DNA of 64,000 bases from Sialis fuliginosa (Eukaryota > Arthropoda > Insecta > Megaloptera > Sialidae), in contig OY540815.1 in assembly GCA_961205875.1 (NCBI GenBank), positions 20,211,638 to 20,275,637 on the forward strand, given 5' to 3'. A program made the translations under genes and the position numbers. Positions 11,126 through 23,190 of the stretch are shown here, one piece after another (positions within the stretch are counted from its first letter, which is position 1; each line of letters starts with the position of its first letter). A model generated the notes under the pieces. It was not told where the DNA came from, did not search any database, and was given only the letters and a program-made list of their open reading frames with translations.

Positions 11126-11682
11126 TGTATATGCATCCAGTATATAAACAGAAATGTATGTACATATTAATATACATATTAATATAAAATTTGTGTGTGT
11201 ATAGTATAATTTTATATATTCCTTGTGTCTTGATATTGTTCAAGCGTTATATTATTTAAAATTCGGGTGTAGTATTTATTACAGATATTATACGATTTAT
11301 TATTGAACATAAATTTTCAATTTTCATAAAGTATAAGAGCAAAGCCTTTTATGGAAATATTTGTACTGTCACAAAGCTATCTTTCATATTGGAAGATAAA
11401 GCTTTGTACAGTATATTTACAATAAAAGTCAGGATGGGCTGCAAAATTCCAATACATTTATTATTTTAACAATTTTATCACACATAAAATGTTGCATGAT
11501 ATTATGTATCAACATTGAACATATATGTTGTTTTATGTGTTGTACATATAATCTAAGAATTTTATAAAAGAGCTACTTTTTAAAATTATATTGTACTTAC
11601 ATCAGATTTTATTAGTTTACAAATTGATATTGTACATTTTGTTAAAGCAGAAAACTTTTATGAAGACATATTTTTTAGGTAT
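11126..11682. other. AT-rich sequence, no feature
   Basis: A short inverted pair AAAGCTATCTTTCATATTGG / AAGATAAAGCTTT near 11367-11406 is the only structure noticed. Confidence 0.4.
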
Positions 11683-12079
11683 GTAGGGGAGTTCCATCGA
11701 AACTATCCGAACGAATGAATTCAAATTTTGTTGTTAGTATCACTAAGCTTCAGAGACTACGTCATAAAGATGGCATTTATCTAGTACCATGTGCTATGTT
11801 TGTATTAACAATATAAGTTTTCGTCGTAAAAAACTAAAAAAAAAAGTTTCCAAAGGTGAGATTGCATTATTGTATTTTTATGTTTTGTGTAATATTGCAT
11901 AGATTTGAGTCAAACATTAATAGTTACTTACTTTTTAAATTTTATTTCTGTGTAGATGAAATTATTGTCAAGTAATTATAAAGGTTTTGTAAGTTACTAC
12001 GTAGTTTTTTTTTTATAATGTTTATAGTTTCAATAAAAAAACGTCAAGAAGTGTCCGTTTAGTTGCGAATCTCCCCTAC
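11683..12079. mobile_element. 397-bp TIR element with GTAGGGGAG ends
   Basis: Left end GTAGGGGAGTTCCATCGAAA and right end (complement) GTAGGGGAGATTCGCAACTA agree at the outer 9 bases. They remain similar inward for about 30 bp, including CTATCCGAAC against CTAAACGGAC. TAT stands immediately outside both ends (11680-11682, 12080-12082), a candidate 3-bp target duplication. Non-coding; superfamily not assigned. Confidence 0.65.
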
Positions 12080-13796
12080 TATTGTTATATAGGTATTTGC
12101 ATACCTACGGATTCTACTTTCGGTCTAATTTTGTTTGTATATGTACTTTGATAAAATGAGCATTATTTCTTAAAATCCTCCAGCAACCCACTCAAAAGTT
12201 TACGTTTTTGAAAGACCACATTAAAAATACCAGTTTAAGTAATATCGATTGGTTTTAATTTTCTGTTATAAAAATATAAACGAAGTTCATTCTGTCAAAT
12301 TTTGATACTTTTAGGCCGGTGTTTTAAACACACTACAAATAAATCAACAGTAATCCTTTTCAATTTACTTCATCTATTATCAGAATAGGACTCTATTAAA
12401 ACTCATGTAACCAAAATATTTTTTTTAGTTTTGTTACATAACCTTACCTATTTATTGAGGATAAATTTTTTTAATAATTTGTAGTTATTACAATTTACAA
12501 CTCACACTTTAATTTTCAATGTTTAGTATCGTACTTAATTATAAAAATTTGACAATTCTGTTAATACATTAAAAAAAAGTTGAAGGGGTGTGCATTTTAT
12601 GGCCAAGCCATAATATTTAATGATGTCAGCTGGACATCGTGTCCTCTCACAATGTAATGAATGTGTAGTTTAAGTGTGAGTTTGTTTTGTTTAGAAAGGG
12701 TTGTACAATGTACAAGAATACAAGATAAATGTGGATGCTACTAATGGCCCAATTATAGCAGCTGTTATACCGTGTTTAGACCAAAAAGACAAAGCAGGAA
12801 CACTATCAAATAATAATAAAATAATTTTGAACTATTCAAAAAATCCGTAAGTGCGGATTTTTATCTCGGAATTTTTTCAGATTTTTTTCAGTATTACTTT
12901 CAGAGATATGACTAGGGGACAAAATATTTTTACGATTTTTTTAAAGTTTGGTAAACAAAGAGTTTTAATAACAAAACGTTAACATATTTAAATTTTTATT
13001 CCAATTGCAGGGATTGAATAAATAAAAAGTAGTAATCAATTTATCCCCCTTAAAAATCCCAAAAAACATATTTTATAACTAAAAATAATTTTAAGTCGTA
13101 TCTTTCTGGGTCAAACGTTTCAGTCGTTATAAGATTGTGACAGACAGACAAACATATTGTTTCATTTTTTTTTATTTCGGTACGCAAAAAAGTTTAAAAA
13201 TAAATTTCATTAAATTGAAAATTTAATGAAATATACAAAAAAGCCGTCCCTGTTAAACGGGTCAATATATATTGTATTGGAGAGTATTTTTTAATTTAAA
13301 TTAAGCTACTGGGAAAATTATCAAAGCTCTTTGTAATTACCCAACTTAAAAAATTAAATGCTTTTTCAATTGAATTTTAACAAATGCCCATTTTTCATTG
13401 TATACTGTGCGTGTTATGGAATATCGATTTCTACACCAGTAAGTGTTGCTCCTGATAAAAACAAATTTCATTATTTTATATTTTAATTACTACAGGAATG
13501 CGGTAGAGGAATTAATTATTTCCATGGGGGTGTTTTACTTTGAAAAAAATATTTCACATTTTAATTAATACAATCTATATTTGTTCTTCTACATAGGTAT
13601 ATTAAATACTATATATTTTTATCTGTAAAACACAAAACATTGTATTTTATTATCAAGTATATTCTTCTAAATTTTAACTCATGAAATTAGTTTTGATTTA
13701 AGATATATTTTAATTTCAAACAGATAATAATTCATATTATTATATGTTTATATACATATTACACAATTTATTAATTATTAATAAGGGAATTATATA
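12080..13796. other. No gene; fragments of interspersed-repeat style
   Basis: At 12600-12660 a GC-richer phrase (TGGCCAAGCCATAA, TGATGTCAGCTGGACATCG) stands out. At 13095-13190, TCTTTCTGGGTCAAACGTTT followed by TGACAGACAGACAAAC resembles the end of insect repeats of the GTCTGTCTGT type. The hairpin at 13204 is listed separately. Confidence 0.35.
13204..13232. repeat. Perfect 13-bp inverted repeat with 3-nt loop
   Basis: ATTTCATTAAATT (13204-13216), loop GAA, then the exact complement (13220-13232). Very low GC; no flanking U-tract or gene to suggest a function. Confidence 0.5.
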
Positions 13797-15059
13797 TAAT
13801 AGGGGAAGAAAGAGGTCGCGACTCTTTTAGGAGAAGTAATATATTTAAAATCGCGCCAAACTGAGTTATTAATTATTGAAATTAATGTTACGTTATCGAT
13901 AAATCTATTTTAATTTGTTTATAATAGAAAGAGAAAGGGGTCATAACAAAACTTTTTTTTTCAAATATGCGATGGTTCTGAAATAAAAATCTGTAACACA
14001 TTAAATACCTCACTCTGTATACTAACAAATGTCGGAAGAAAATATCTGCAATTATTAATTACAATATAATTTGTATGGCGTTCATCAAAAAATTCTAGAC
14101 ACATAGGTAAAAGGGTACTGTCTGCAGTCCATACAATAGGTTGTAACCCTTTTCCCTTTTTCTGGCAGTTCGGTGTCACTTATGTAGCCGACATGGCTTC
14201 TTGGTAAATAAAGTAAATTCCTTTGGCACACCAGACATGTGAAACAAAAAAACTTATTTTGGGAAAATCAATCGAATCTGATTTCTTTTAGTTGATAAAA
14301 GGAGCGTAATAAATCCGTCATCGGATTTATTTTTTGTTGAAAATAAATTAAAACAAGATTGGAGTGGGGTGAGACCCTTTAGGTCCACACAATCAACTTC
14401 CCAACACGGTATGATTATAAATACTTGAATACTTATTATGTATTGTTTCCGTATAGTTTATGTGAATATTTTTTTAATATGTACACACACAGACTTTTTG
14501 AAAATAGTGTAAATATACTATAGTGACCCTAAAACATACAACTATGTTGAAATGTTTGATTTTGATTTTCGGACTGATTACAATAGCTTCCAGTTAATAA
14601 TTTAAAACTTCGTACATTTTGTCGACCAATTAGAACGTGAGTTATTAAAATTATTGATCATTAAATCAAAACTTTTATACAGTTTTATGTTTAAATTATA
14701 CATTAATACATACAGAATCTACCTATTGAAGTTGTATGAAAAGCCTTTTCTACGTTCATAGTAAATGGGTGAGTAGTAAATAGTTCAATAATACGTTTTA
14801 AGTAAGATTGAATAACTTTCTACGAGTTGTAATTCCGTAGTTGAACGTTACAAGAGCTTTATGTCGGGCAAAGTTGTAAAGGATAGAGGATAGTGTTAAC
14901 ACCTTAAACATATTTAATTGTTTACTGTACACGTAATTAGTTGACTTTGAGTTGATGTTAGTGAAATGAAATTCTAATTGGTAGATTTCTAGTTGTAATT
15001 TCAAATGATTAACTTAAATATAATCTCTAACTTTATAAAAGGAAGTTATATTTTTCAAC
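13797..15059. other. No gene; family I terminus and a small hairpin
   Basis: The phrase AATAGGGGAAGAAAG...GGTCGCGACTCTTTTAGG at 13798-13832 is similar to AATAGGAGAAGGGAGTCTCG at 16752, so it probably belongs to the same dispersed repeat. A perfect hairpin AATAAATCCG / CGGATTTATT with loop TCAT lies at 14308-14331. A 72-codon minus frame at 13961-14179 has no recognisable motif. Confidence 0.35.
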
Positions 15060-15130
15060 ATATAACAGGTAAACTCGAAAACTACTGAACCGATTTTAAT
15101 GCGACTTTCACCAATACTTAGATCATTTTT
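15060..15130 (+). repeat. Retroposon-tail-like fragment
   Basis: AGGTAAACTCGAAAACTACT followed by GAACCGATTTTAATGCGACT and TTTCACCAATACTTAGATCA has the phrasing of a very common insect interspersed repeat. Only about 70 bp is preserved. Confidence 0.4.
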
Positions 15131-15546
15131 TACTAAATGTTCTTAGCTATTAATATTTTATGTAAACCTAAGATTTATCATCAAAAGACTAAGAAAATCT
15201 TTATCAAGTCGCGTTTTGTTTCCACGATATACCACAGCATATGTTATATAGTGAAATTTGAACTACAGCCTTTGGGTTAGTAATAAATTATTAGTTTGAT
15301 AAAACACGCCTGAATTCAAAACCAATATAAGTTATTATCAGAAATATACAAATGATTAATTCCTATAGTTTCTTATCAGCATTCGATGCACGTTTTGATT
15401 AATCAGTTTAAAGCAGTGGTATACAAGTAAAGGGTGGGACTTATGTTGGTTTCTTCTCTCCTTAACAAAATATGAGCATTCAAACAAGATTGGTATCTTT
15501 TAAATACTGAAACCGAGATTCACCTAAACCTAGTTTCGTCTCGTCT

Positions 15547-15574
15547 ACAAACAAACAAACAAACAAACAAACAA
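15547..15574 (+). repeat. (ACAA)7 microsatellite
   Basis: Seven perfect ACAA units at the end of a stretch reading GTCTCGTCTACAAACAAACA. Runs of this unit often mark the 3' end of insect interspersed repeats. Confidence 0.9.
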
Positions 15575-15662
15575 GGTTTCAGTTGAAATACATAATTAGT
15601 ATTTTGAATAACACACACTGGTGTATATTGTGTATATAGTTCCCTCATTAGACGATAATAGG

Positions 15663-15950
15663 TACAAAATTTCGAATATTTTCAAAACCCCTTATCCGAT
15701 TAGTACCAAAATCAATAGGTCTGGAGGATTTACCGAGACAAACATTTTTCTAAAAAATAATTCTCGGTGCATTTTTACAGTAGTTATCGTAAACGAAAGA
15801 AAATTCTACATTCAGACACACACGCACGCCATGCGGAAAACAACTTTTCTTTACGTATTGAAGGTAGTACAAGTCTGCTTTTATCTCGAACATAATTTTT
15901 CGACGGTATTACAATTCTTCCATTTCTTTCAGAGCATGAAGGTAGCAATA
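15663..15950 (+). repeat. Family C interspersed repeat, copy 1
   Basis: Matches 47972-48302 through TTTCGAATATTTTCAAAACC, CCGATTAGTACCAAAATC, AATAGGTCTGGAG, GAGACAAACATTTT, TTTTTACAGTAGTTATCGT, CATGCGGAAA, and GACGGTATTACAATTCTTCC. The CAGACACAC block is shorter here than in copy 2. The 122-codon open frame over it is not shared with copy 2 and is not a gene. Confidence 0.7.
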
Positions 15951-16184
15951 CTTTTCAGTATTATTATACAAAAATTATCTGGTTTGTAAAAATACGTTAT
16001 TGAATTAAAATTTCCTTTAAAAGAATGTTGATAAATACTGTCGAGCACTGGTTTAAAGAACAGAAGGTCAAATTTCCAAAACAACTGTATTATCTAATAT
16101 TTATGTATCGTAGTTTGATCCTTGCGAATTTTTACCATATCAATGTTTCATTAGCTATTCATGCCATTATGTTTCCAATTTGAA

Positions 16185-16300
16185 AGGTGGGTTTAGCGCA
16201 CGGCCGCAGTTCGTACATTTGCATTAATGTACCTGCCGCGCATCTTGGAGCTGCTGCAAACATGATGGTGCTTATTCACCACCTCACAGTGGTGGATTTA
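16185..16300. other. GC-rich island, possible conserved non-coding element
   Basis: About 115 bp of much higher GC than its surroundings. It contains GCACGGCCGCAG, the palindrome-like GTACATTTGCATTAATGTAC (holding an octamer-like ATTTGCAT and ATTA), CTGCCGCGCATCTTGG, GCTGCTGCAAACATG and CACCTCACAGTGGTGG. The motif set is what POU or homeodomain sites look like, but this is inference. It is open in one forward frame for its length, yet the peptide is unremarkable. Confidence 0.35.
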
Positions 16301-16307
16301 TAAATTG

Positions 16308-16328
16308 CCCCCCCCCCCCTCCCCGCCC
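16308..16328. repeat. C-homopolymer tract (C12 T C4 G C4)
   Basis: Twelve C residues at 16308-16319, then TCCCCGCCCC. One of several G/C homopolymers in an otherwise AT-rich window. Confidence 0.9.
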
Positions 16329-16507
16329 CTGTAACTACCGTAATTTACTATTTTTAGGTCGTTCTTTTAAAGTTGATATCTCAGAAATAGTGGAATATTC
16401 ACTAGACAACGTTATTTAAAGAGGTATGTATGCACTTTTTGTGAAATTTATTATTAAGACATACAATGCCTTAAAGGTTATTTTTATACCGACAGACAAA
16501 GATTTAT

Positions 16508-16640
16508 TATTAATATTAATTCAGTGATTCATAAGCTATGCGTGTGATAAGAATTCAGGGGACAGATAGACGAAAAAGTCAAGTGAAAATTTTGAAATCG
16601 GAGAATATATTGCTCTCTTTTAAAAATGATCACATTGCTA
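16508..16640 (-). repeat. Family A fragment (copy 2)
   Basis: TTAATATTAATTCAGTGATT, then GCGTGTGATAAGAATTCAGG, GGACAGATAGACG and TTTTGAAATCGGAGAATAT match the reverse strand of the family A block carrying TCCTTGTCACACGCATAACT. Both outer thirds are missing. Confidence 0.6.
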
Positions 16641-16840
16641 CCCCTATCTTTGGGAACTTGATAATATTAAAGTTAATGGTGTAAGCTATATTTAAAAAAA
16701 AGTTGGAGATATTAACTATTCAACTTATTTTATTAATTTATCAATTTTAATTTGTTAATAATAGGAGAAGGGAGTCTCGATGCTCTTAGGGTATTTGATA
16801 GTCTTAAAGTAAATGATGTAAGCTATATTTTAAACTAGAG
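16641..16840 (+). repeat. Family I repeat, two tandem partial copies
   Basis: AGTTAATGGTGTAAGCTATA at 16671 and AGTAAATGATGTAAGCTATA at 16807 are copies of one sequence about 136 bp apart. A third copy lies in reverse orientation at 19120-19190. The second is preceded by AATAGGAGAAGGGAGTCTCG, also seen in diverged form at 13798. No protein. Confidence 0.5.
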
Positions 16841-16974
16841 TAGAGTGATCCGGAATTCCCCCATCTCGTTTTTTGTCACATATCATTACAAATAGCCTTA
16901 TAAATAATAATAAAATAATATAAATCCCGAAAGGAATTTGTTCACTTCAAAAACAAAATTGATTTCCTTTTTTC

Positions 16975-17185
16975 AAGGTCCCAAGCGTTTGTGCGCTTAT
17001 CTGCCACTGCTCACTTCCTACCCCCATCCTGCGCGTATCATAGAGCGCTATGTGTCAATCCCATACTAGCGTTCAATATTCATGGCAGTCTCGGTTTGAT
17101 TTGGCAGCTATCGATCAAATCACCGCTGCAACTTGATTCTTTTTGTAGCGTGTTATCTGCCAGATACAAGATGGAAGTTTATGGG
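16975..17185. other. GC-richer unique segment
   Basis: Around 200 bp with clearly higher GC: GTTTGTGCGCTTATCTGCC, CCATCCTGCGCGTATCAT, GAGCGCTATGTGTCAATCCC, GGCAGCTATCGATCAAATC, CACCGCTGCAACTTG. A 71-codon forward frame covers it but gives no recognisable protein and lacks an ATG at its start. Could be a conserved non-coding element, a degenerate exon or an unknown repeat. Confidence 0.3.
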
Positions 17186-17206
17186 TATGTAGTATGTAAT
17201 TATTGA

Positions 17207-19119
17207 TTTATTTAACATAGAATATGTTTGTTTGTAGATATGTAGAGCCTTTTTTTTTATTTCGAAAAAAATAAGCATCTCATGACAGTTTGAAGATTAA
17301 AAAATTATTTTCATCAAAAATTTTGTTCTTCTATAGTTCATAAAAAATGTATTTTGGAAGATTTAAAAAAAGCATCTGAAAATATTTAAAATTTTTTTGA
17401 GTTATCGTGCAGACTGGTATAAAAAAAGGTAGATTTGAGAAAAACACGTTTAAAGTTTTTAACAGAAAAATCTTATAAATTGGAGTGAATTTTGTGTATA
17501 AAATTTTTGTGGTTAACTTACGTTTAATCTTCCATTTTGTATTTTTTATGATTTTTTGGTAATCTGTGGGCTGTTTAGTTTCTTTCGTTGCCATAATCGT
17601 GCGAATCGCATGTTTTATTAATTAAAATTTTCGATTAATTTTTTTTAATGTTCATAAAAATATAGAGAATAATAAAAAATAATAAAAATAAAAACTTTTT
17701 TTTAATTCTTGAGGTACGTAATCCCTCAAGCAAATAAAACAAAAACTGCAAATTATTTTGTAGTTTTTGTTAGGGTGTATAGAAATAAAAAAATATTTTT
17801 TGCTTTTAAAATTCGGGGGTTACTGTATTAACATTCCTAATTCAATATATTTTCTGGATTTGATATTCCACGAATAATTATTATTAACAATAATAAATTC
17901 TACTATTATTTAATAATATGTATGAACATTTTACAATACAAAATAATTTAGTATAATTATAAATTTAAATTCCCGGTGATACGGTTTCGAATAAATTAAA
18001 TAACGCGAGTAAATATACAAATTAATAACACGTTGTGTGCAAACAATGTTTCACTTAATAATAATGATAAATACTCTATTGAATTTTAACAAGAAGAAAA
18101 TCAATACAAACCTTACACCCTCCTGTTAAATTAATAATTTCAGGGGTACATTCATATGGCATGTAGGGTTAATTAGGTGGGTAATTAAAATATATTCAAT
18201 TGTAATTTATTGACATTGCCAACTGCAATAGAACTGCTTTTGTGAATTATAGACTCCGTAATATGCAAGCATTTAAATACAGTTTATTAATAATTACCCT
18301 AAATGATTCAAAATCATCAAAGGAAGATTGATTAGTTTGTACATCAAACAATGAATTATGAATAAGCCACTCTAATGAGTTATACGTTTTGAACTCGTAC
18401 TGAAATTTGAATTACAAGTTAACTGAATTTTAAATATCGTTTTTATTGTTTGGTTAGCAAACATATATGTAAATTTTATTATACTGTATGTAGTAACAAC
18501 TTCAATTGTTGATTTTCAGAATTCGTAGTTTGTTTACTCGTATAGATGTATATATAAGTAATATAAGTACTATCGTAATTAAAAATAAACTAAGGAACAT
18601 ATTTGTCTGCTTCGACATACTGGGTAATAAAGTGCCTATACTTTTTGAACAAAGGCGAATTACCTAAATACATATCCTCTTTACTTTCTGGAAACAAAAA
18701 TTACAATATACATGAGCTGAAAAAATTAATTTTAAATAAAAAGGTTTTTTTTCTACAACCGTGTAAAAAAGTAGGCTTTTTCAATGACATTTCAGTGTGT
18801 TAAGTAGTACTTTTGCGCTCGCCGTGCGTAAAAAGTTTTTTCGCGCACGGCATGCGTAAAAGTGTTCCCATAGTAACACATACATTTTTACATTTTTCTA
18901 CGATTAATGAATTTTATAAATACTATTTAGCCCAGTCAAAGAAGCAGTGAAAAGTGAGAAAAAGGGAAATTTAGGGGGCAAGCAATTTTATGATTGATTC
19001 TTATAGATTTTGAACCGGATAATTAGAAAAAACTAACCCGGAAAAGCGAAAAGTGGTGCAACACCCTAACCGAAATAGTTAATATGTTAGCTTGGCGCGA
19101 TCGAGCAGACTCCAGTTTT
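17207..19119. other. No gene; one GC-rich near-repeat at 18811-18864
   Basis: Very AT-rich with A/T homopolymers. At 18811-18864 two imperfect copies of GCCGTGCGTAAAA are separated by TTTTTTCGCGCACGGCATGC, giving both a direct repeat and a partial hairpin. Short frames elsewhere are uninformative. Confidence 0.4.
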
Positions 19120-19200
19120 TTTTTTTTAAATATAGCTTACACCATTATCTTTAAGACTATATATCTAATGCCCGAAGACCTTCGAAATTGGATTTCGTTG
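19120..19200 (-). repeat. Family I fragment, reverse orientation
   Basis: TTTAAATATAGCTTACACC and ATTATCTTTAAGACTATA are the reverse complement of the block at 16671 and 16797. The flank GTTAGCTTGGCGCGATCGAG (19088-19107) is GC-richer and may belong to the same element. Confidence 0.5.
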
Positions 19201-19866
19201 TAGTAACTGCAGCGACTCTTTCTTGTTTTTAAATAATAAATAAAATAAAAATTTGAATACGTTAATAATAAATAAAATGTCTCTTGATTTTGCGATCACA
19301 AAGTAGTACTATTCCTTAATAGAGAGATGCAAATATGCTATACTATTCTGATGTTATTATTACACATCCTATCAACATAAAGTATTTGTACATTTCCTCA
19401 ATACAGTATTAATGTATCAAATTGATTCGTATAGAAATGTAGATTATCCATCTCCTTTACACATTGAATCTAATTGTTCATATTAAGCACAAGTACTCGA
19501 GGCACGTAAATACACATAAATATGTATCAATGGAGTGTTTGATGTGCATAATATCTTGTATATTTCATACCCCTTTAATGTTCTGCAGATATGTATTTTA
19601 CAAAGGAGATCCTTCGAATAATTGACTATAATAATCTACATTCCAGTTAATGATACCATTTATCAAGTCCAGTTTAGGATTTAGTTCAATTTAGAATCGT
19701 TTATTTCATTTAATACAAATACTTTATATATAAACTTTTATATTATGTCCATTAAAATTACATTTTCAAATAAAAAGTCTATGGGTGAACTATTACAAAA
19801 ATAGAGCTTTTTAATTACAAATATTGTATATATCTCGTCTCGTCTCGCCTCGAGTGCAGCACTGAT
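19201..19866. other. AT-rich sequence, no feature
   Basis: No repeat, frame or motif of note before the family B copy. Confidence 0.5.
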
Positions 19867-20420
19867 GTTCCGAAGAAACCCTATTATTCTTACTTTGTCG
19901 TCTATCCGTCCGTCCGTCCGTCCTTTTCAGTTAAAGAAAAATATCTCGTAAACTATATATGCTATAAACTTGAAATTTTTACTGAACATGTAAAATTATG
20001 TCCTCTAGTAAAATATGTACTTTGTTGAAAAAATAATTTCTCAGGGGGGGGGGGGGGGGGGGGCTAAGGAACTAATACTAGGTAAAAAATATTTTTTAAT
20101 ACCGAGGCATGTGGTACGTCAAAATGTATAACCAAACCACTAAAAATTGACTCACTTTTCGTATTTTTTTTTTCAAAATCAAAATTGGCGCCTGTAAAGC
20201 AAATCCAAAAAAAAATTTGTATACCAAGGCGTGTGGGTATCAAAATGTAGATCTCAATCAGTAGAATTTGACTATTTTTTTTTTTTTAACTAAAAAATGG
20301 CGGCAGCAGGGAGTAAAATTTTGCCCAGCAACGATGTGCAAAGCTGACATTGCCCGAGCAATGTCGACTTTTCACACCCTGCGGGCTTTACCCGTAACAT
20401 ATCGACTGCCTTCGTTATCT
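19867..20420 (+). repeat. Family B interspersed repeat, copy 2, with G20 tract
   Basis: Starts GAAACCCTATTATTCTTACT, followed by GTCGTCTATCCGTCCGTCCG, TTTTCAGTTAAAGAAAAATA, TCTCGTAAACTATATATGC, TTGAAATTTTTACTGAACAT, then a run of 20 G residues at 20044-20063. Downstream, the CAAAATGTA and AAAATGGCG modules recur twice. The end (20320-20420) holds a GC-rich hairpin-prone phrase around GACATTGCCCGAGCAATGTC, itself an inverted repeat (GACATTGC / GCAATGTC). Confidence 0.65.
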
Positions 20421-22360
20421 ACCCCCTCCCCCCATTTATCATAACAATTATGGTTTGTCAAAATTTGAAGTAAAAAAATACCGTTGCTAGTGATTACTTG
20501 AGAACGTCAAGTATTATAAAATAGGTATTGTTTCTTTGAAATTGAATACAACCTAACTCCAATGTTCGTGTTGGTAAAGTAGCGTAACTGACAGATATAA
20601 TATTGAGTTTCACTGCATGCCACCTTCTTATGTCGTGAAATCTGATTGCAAGAATCGAGGATGGCACCAACAGAAGTATATACAGTGTGTTCAAATAATT
20701 ATTGTAATTTTTTTTCCTTTGGAGGGTTAGAAAACAGCTATGTTAGTTATTATTCATATGTAATTTATCCGTACAGTTAAAGAATAAAAGGAAACTAAAT
20801 TTAATTTTTTGTTAATGACCCATTAAAACTAGTTCAATTGATTTTTACTTGTACCTCGTAGATCTATAACCTAAGTGTCGACATTATAAAGGGTATCACC
20901 GGGTAACCATGTAAAAAGTGCCCCCGCGTCATTTCTAACGAAATTTGGAGGTTATGATTGGTTGAAAAAAAGTAATTTTTCTGGAAATTTCAACCATTTT
21001 CATTTATTGTTTTTTGAGAAAAAAAAATTTTTTTTCAATAATTTAAATAAAAATTTATAACTTTTGATTGGTCTTATCGATTCATTTGAAAAAATATATG
21101 TTATAGATAAACTGAAATTGGTTATTGAAAACTAAACTGATTTTACTTGTTATGATTTTAGTATTCTAGTCCCTGGCATATAATAAATTATACAAAATTT
21201 TATTTTTGATATACAACCACCAAAGGATATTTAAAAAAAAAATACAATAGCAACGTAAACCTTTTCAATTCAGTTGAACAACAAGAAGTAGGTATATCAA
21301 ATTTCAATGAAATCTGTGATACGAAATTCGCAACCTTCCTCTTTAAAATTTTCAAGACTGATATTTCGATCAATTTTTCTTTTTCAGTTGACAGGTTTAT
21401 TTGTATTTATGTTAGCAGTACTTTGATTATTGTACTAACCACAACCACATCGGCTAGACGAACTTCTGCCAAGAGTATTTGCCAAATGAACCAATCATTG
21501 AAAGAGTTACAACACATATTTTCATTGAATTCTTGTATGCGTATTTTGGTAAAATGCGGTGTAGAGGATGGGGTTAGAAAAACATTTCCTATTTCGTAAG
21601 ATCTGGTAGATACGGAAAAAAATAAAACTATTCTGATAAATGTGTCTAGACAAAAAAAATAATTTTTGCAAGAAATATTCATTTTATAGACATAATCTTT
21701 CTTGATAAATAATACGAAGAATAATTATTCGTCTCGTATGCAACCCTAATTTTTATTTTTCAAGTAACTATAGAAAAATTGCAGAAAGCTATTCTTAAAA
21801 AAAAAACATTTATGGAAAGTTAATGCGACTATTACAAAATTAATCCGTTACATTAAAGGCTAATCTCCCCTAGCAGAGTAAAACACTTTATATTACGACG
21901 GTTCTTGTATGTATAATATTATTTTTCATAATTCAAAGCTGAAATTCATGTAGGTCTTGAGTTCATATTCGCTTTTAAAATGCCAATTATTTCGCTAGAG
22001 TTCTAGTAGGAAATATACAAATGAATGATTTGCTTTGTACGAGATTGCATTCACGTTTCAAAATAAGTAACCATGCGAACTTTAAGAGTTATAACTAATT
22101 ACTATATACATTTTGTGTACTGTTGGAGACATTTTTTTAATGTCAGAAATGTTTTTTTGTTCTATTTTTATGTTACAAAGAAAGTCACAACAAAAATTTG
22201 ACTAATACTTATTTGACTGTATTATTAAGAAAAGAACGCCAACAAAAAAAGAAGAAGAAAAAATTTTGTAGGGTAATAATATCAAATTTAAATGTTAATT
22301 TAATGGTATTATAATTAATATATTTCATTGTGTTAACTTAAAATTTACACCCTGTATACA
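20421..22360. other. No gene; possible degenerate 1.7-kb element ends
   Basis: TATACAGTGTGTTCAAATAA at 20687 and TTACACCCTGTATAC at 22345 are roughly inverted and resemble the TACAGGGTGT-type ends frequent in insects. They could bound an eroded element, but agreement is only about 10 bases. Short frames inside have no transposase motif. A phrase ACCGGGTAACCATG (20898) recurs at 26507. Confidence 0.3.
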
Positions 22361-23039
22361 TAGTTTATACTAGAAAATATTTTCAAAGGTTCATTGAATA
22401 TTCAAGCTTGGAACATTCAAAGAAAGTTATCTTTTATTTCTAACCAGAAGTAAAACGTGCAATGTTTTTGAAAAATCCGTCGCGTTGTAGAGACATCAGA
22501 TTTAGTTTAGCGAGATATTTCAAATGTTATTCTATAGTAAAAAGATTTATAGGAGCATATCTAGACACAGGTAACGCTAATGTAGCTGGCGTTAGTTTTA
22601 TACGCAAAATACTGAATGAAAAAAATATTATATTCCATAATTTTTAATAGCCTTAAGCTATAATAGAACACAGCCACATAAAAATAATATATAACTTTTT
22701 CGGAGACCATTGCATTTTATTTTTGTATTTTGAGGCGCTGTATCTGAATTTGAGGTCAAAATAGCACCTTATCCGATTCAATTTGAAAATAACCTCAAAG
22801 AACCAAATTTTGGAGTATATAAACTATACTTCGATATGTCAACATAAACTGTGTATTCGAATCGGCTATTATAAAAAAAAAATCAGGTAAGGTTAGGTTA
22901 GGTAAGGTAAATTTGACCAAAGGTTACTTAATCAACTTGTAATAACTGCTGTTTTATAGGCTTGATCTTTTATTTAAAAAAAAAACGAATATCGCACGGT
23001 GACTTTTGAGTCATACTGTATAATATGTTTAATACACTC
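22361..23039. other. No gene; short TTAGG-like run
   Basis: AGGTAAGGTTAGGTTAGGTA at 22885-22904 contains two TTAGG units, the insect telomere repeat, with degenerate neighbours. It is far too short to indicate a telomere. The 61-codon frame at 22462-22647 is not recognisable. Confidence 0.4.
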
Positions 23040-23190
23040 ACACTTGTACCACAAAAACGTATCTGGAGACCTCAAGCCGGAATCGTTTCATTTTGCGCAG
23101 GTCAACTGAACAGACCTCCATAACCGACAACAGCCCTGGGAATTCAATTGTAGACTTTGGTTCGATTACGGAATATGGATCCGTCCTTAT
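23040..23190. other. GC-richer segment, origin unknown
   Basis: GGAGACCTCAAGCCGGAATC, TTTTGCGCAGGTCAACTG, CAACAGCCCTGGGAATTC and TTTGGTTCGATTACGGAATA are more GC-rich than the surroundings. GGTTCGATTAC resembles an RNA polymerase III B box, but no A box or tRNA fold is present. SINE remnant or conserved element are both possible. Confidence 0.25.

Noticed and set aside
15621..15989. 122-codon open frame, among the longest in the window
   Set aside because: It lies over a family C repeat and the frame is not kept in copy 2 (47972); codons show no protein-like pattern.
22885..22904. TTAGG insect telomere-like repeat
   Set aside because: Only two exact units within degenerate neighbours; such runs are frequent in insect DNA and do not mark a telomere.
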